Source: Pontibacter harenae (GTDB lineage Bacteria; Bacteroidota; Bacteroidia; Cytophagales; Hymenobacteraceae). Taken from it: DNA of 35,537 nt. Both the position numbers and the translations under genes were made by a program. Shown here in pieces: positions 35,164-35,537 of the stretch. The stretch's first letter is position 1. Each line of letters begins with the position of its first letter. The DNA is taken from NCBI RefSeq assembly GCF_020907245.1, contig NZ_JAJJWH010000045.1:1-35537 (forward strand), written 5' to 3'. The notes beneath the pieces were generated by a model. The model had not been told where the DNA came from. It saw nothing but the letters and a program-made list of their open reading frames with translations, and ran no database searches.

Positions 35164-35537
35164 AAATTTTCGTATTTATAGTGGAAATAATTGAACATAA
35201 TATAGCAACAAAAAACGATGGATTATGGTGTTACTATCTATAGCTCCTTTTGACAAGTAAAGTTATTTGATGTTGTAATAATAGTTAACAACACGAGTTA
35301 AAACAAACTATTGTAAACATTTTTTTAAAAAAAACCCATAATTTTAAACATTACTTAACAAAGTAGCTATTTATTAACAATATTCATAATAATAAACAAC
35401 CACTAAGTAATCACTTACATGAGTGATTACTTAGTGGTTGTCACAATTTAAAATATGTTTATTTATATTAAATTAGCTCATTGAAAAACAATATTAGGTT
35501 GTGGTTTAGAATGTATGATGTAGGAATAAATATGGCA
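35164..35537. other. upstream region of the second SusC gene
   Basis: A 374-base AT-rich stretch at the right edge. It contains the terminator-like hairpin at 35396-35441 and should hold the promoter of the SusCD pair between 35164 and 35395, though no consensus element could be identified. Confidence 0.5.
35396..35441 (-). terminator. perfect 20-bp hairpin, terminator of an upstream gene
   Basis: Arms 35396-35415 and 35422-35441 are perfect complements with a 6-base loop (TACATG). On the minus strand the stem is followed by TTTATTATTATG. It probably terminates a minus-strand gene that ends near or beyond the right edge of the window. Confidence 0.7.

Noticed and set aside
35478..35537. Minus-strand frame running in from the right edge to a TGA at 35478-35480
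   Set aside because: Only about 19 codons are visible and no motif is recognisable. The nearby hairpin fits a gene end, but the frame itself cannot be supported.

Overview
The window looks like a chromosomal accessory region of a Bacteroidota bacterium, most likely order Cytophagales and perhaps Hymenobacteraceae (Pontibacter-like). That placement is an inference. It rests on two SusC/SusD pairs, lipoprotein signals typical of the phylum, absence of clear Shine-Dalgarno sites, and the peptidase family mix. All convincing genes lie on the minus strand, so transcription runs from high to low coordinates.

Layout in transcription order: a SusC-like TonB-dependent receptor (35163-31936) and a SusD-like lipoprotein (31918-30473) are followed by a large hairpin. 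Next come an M14 carboxypeptidase lipoprotein (29998-28751), a decayed amidohydrolase remnant (about 28690-28518), an AbgB-type M20 amidohydrolase, a penicillin-acylase family Ntn-hydrolase, a carboxypeptidase-G2-like M20 peptidase, a complete IS1-family element with an 8-bp target duplication, a cyanophycinase-like S51 peptidase, a large Asp-box beta-propeller protein, a third M20 peptidase and a broken M14 peptidase. The M14 gene ends at a scar made of an IS3-family remnant and a broken DnaC-like ATPase. Beyond it lie a second SusC/SusD pair (12188-7567), two S9 serine peptidases (7192-4286 and 4101-1675), a decayed S9D paralogue (1462-323) and the end of another IS3-family element that leaves the window.

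Almost every intact non-mobile gene encodes an exported protein: nine hydrolases or hydrolase-like proteins with signal sequences and two outer-membrane SusCD importers. The simplest reading is a peptide-utilisation locus. Secreted endopeptidases, exopeptidases, an acylase and amidohydrolases would trim peptides or modified peptides (acylated, isopeptide or gamma-glutamyl linked) for uptake through SusCD. The substrate cannot be read from the sequence.

The locus is also visibly eroding. Three large genes or remnants carry nonsense mutations and/or frameshifts, and three insertion sequences have entered. Base composition differs between the GC-rich left part and the AT-richer right part, which suggests assembly from more than one source. 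No RNA genes, CRISPR arrays or regulators were found.
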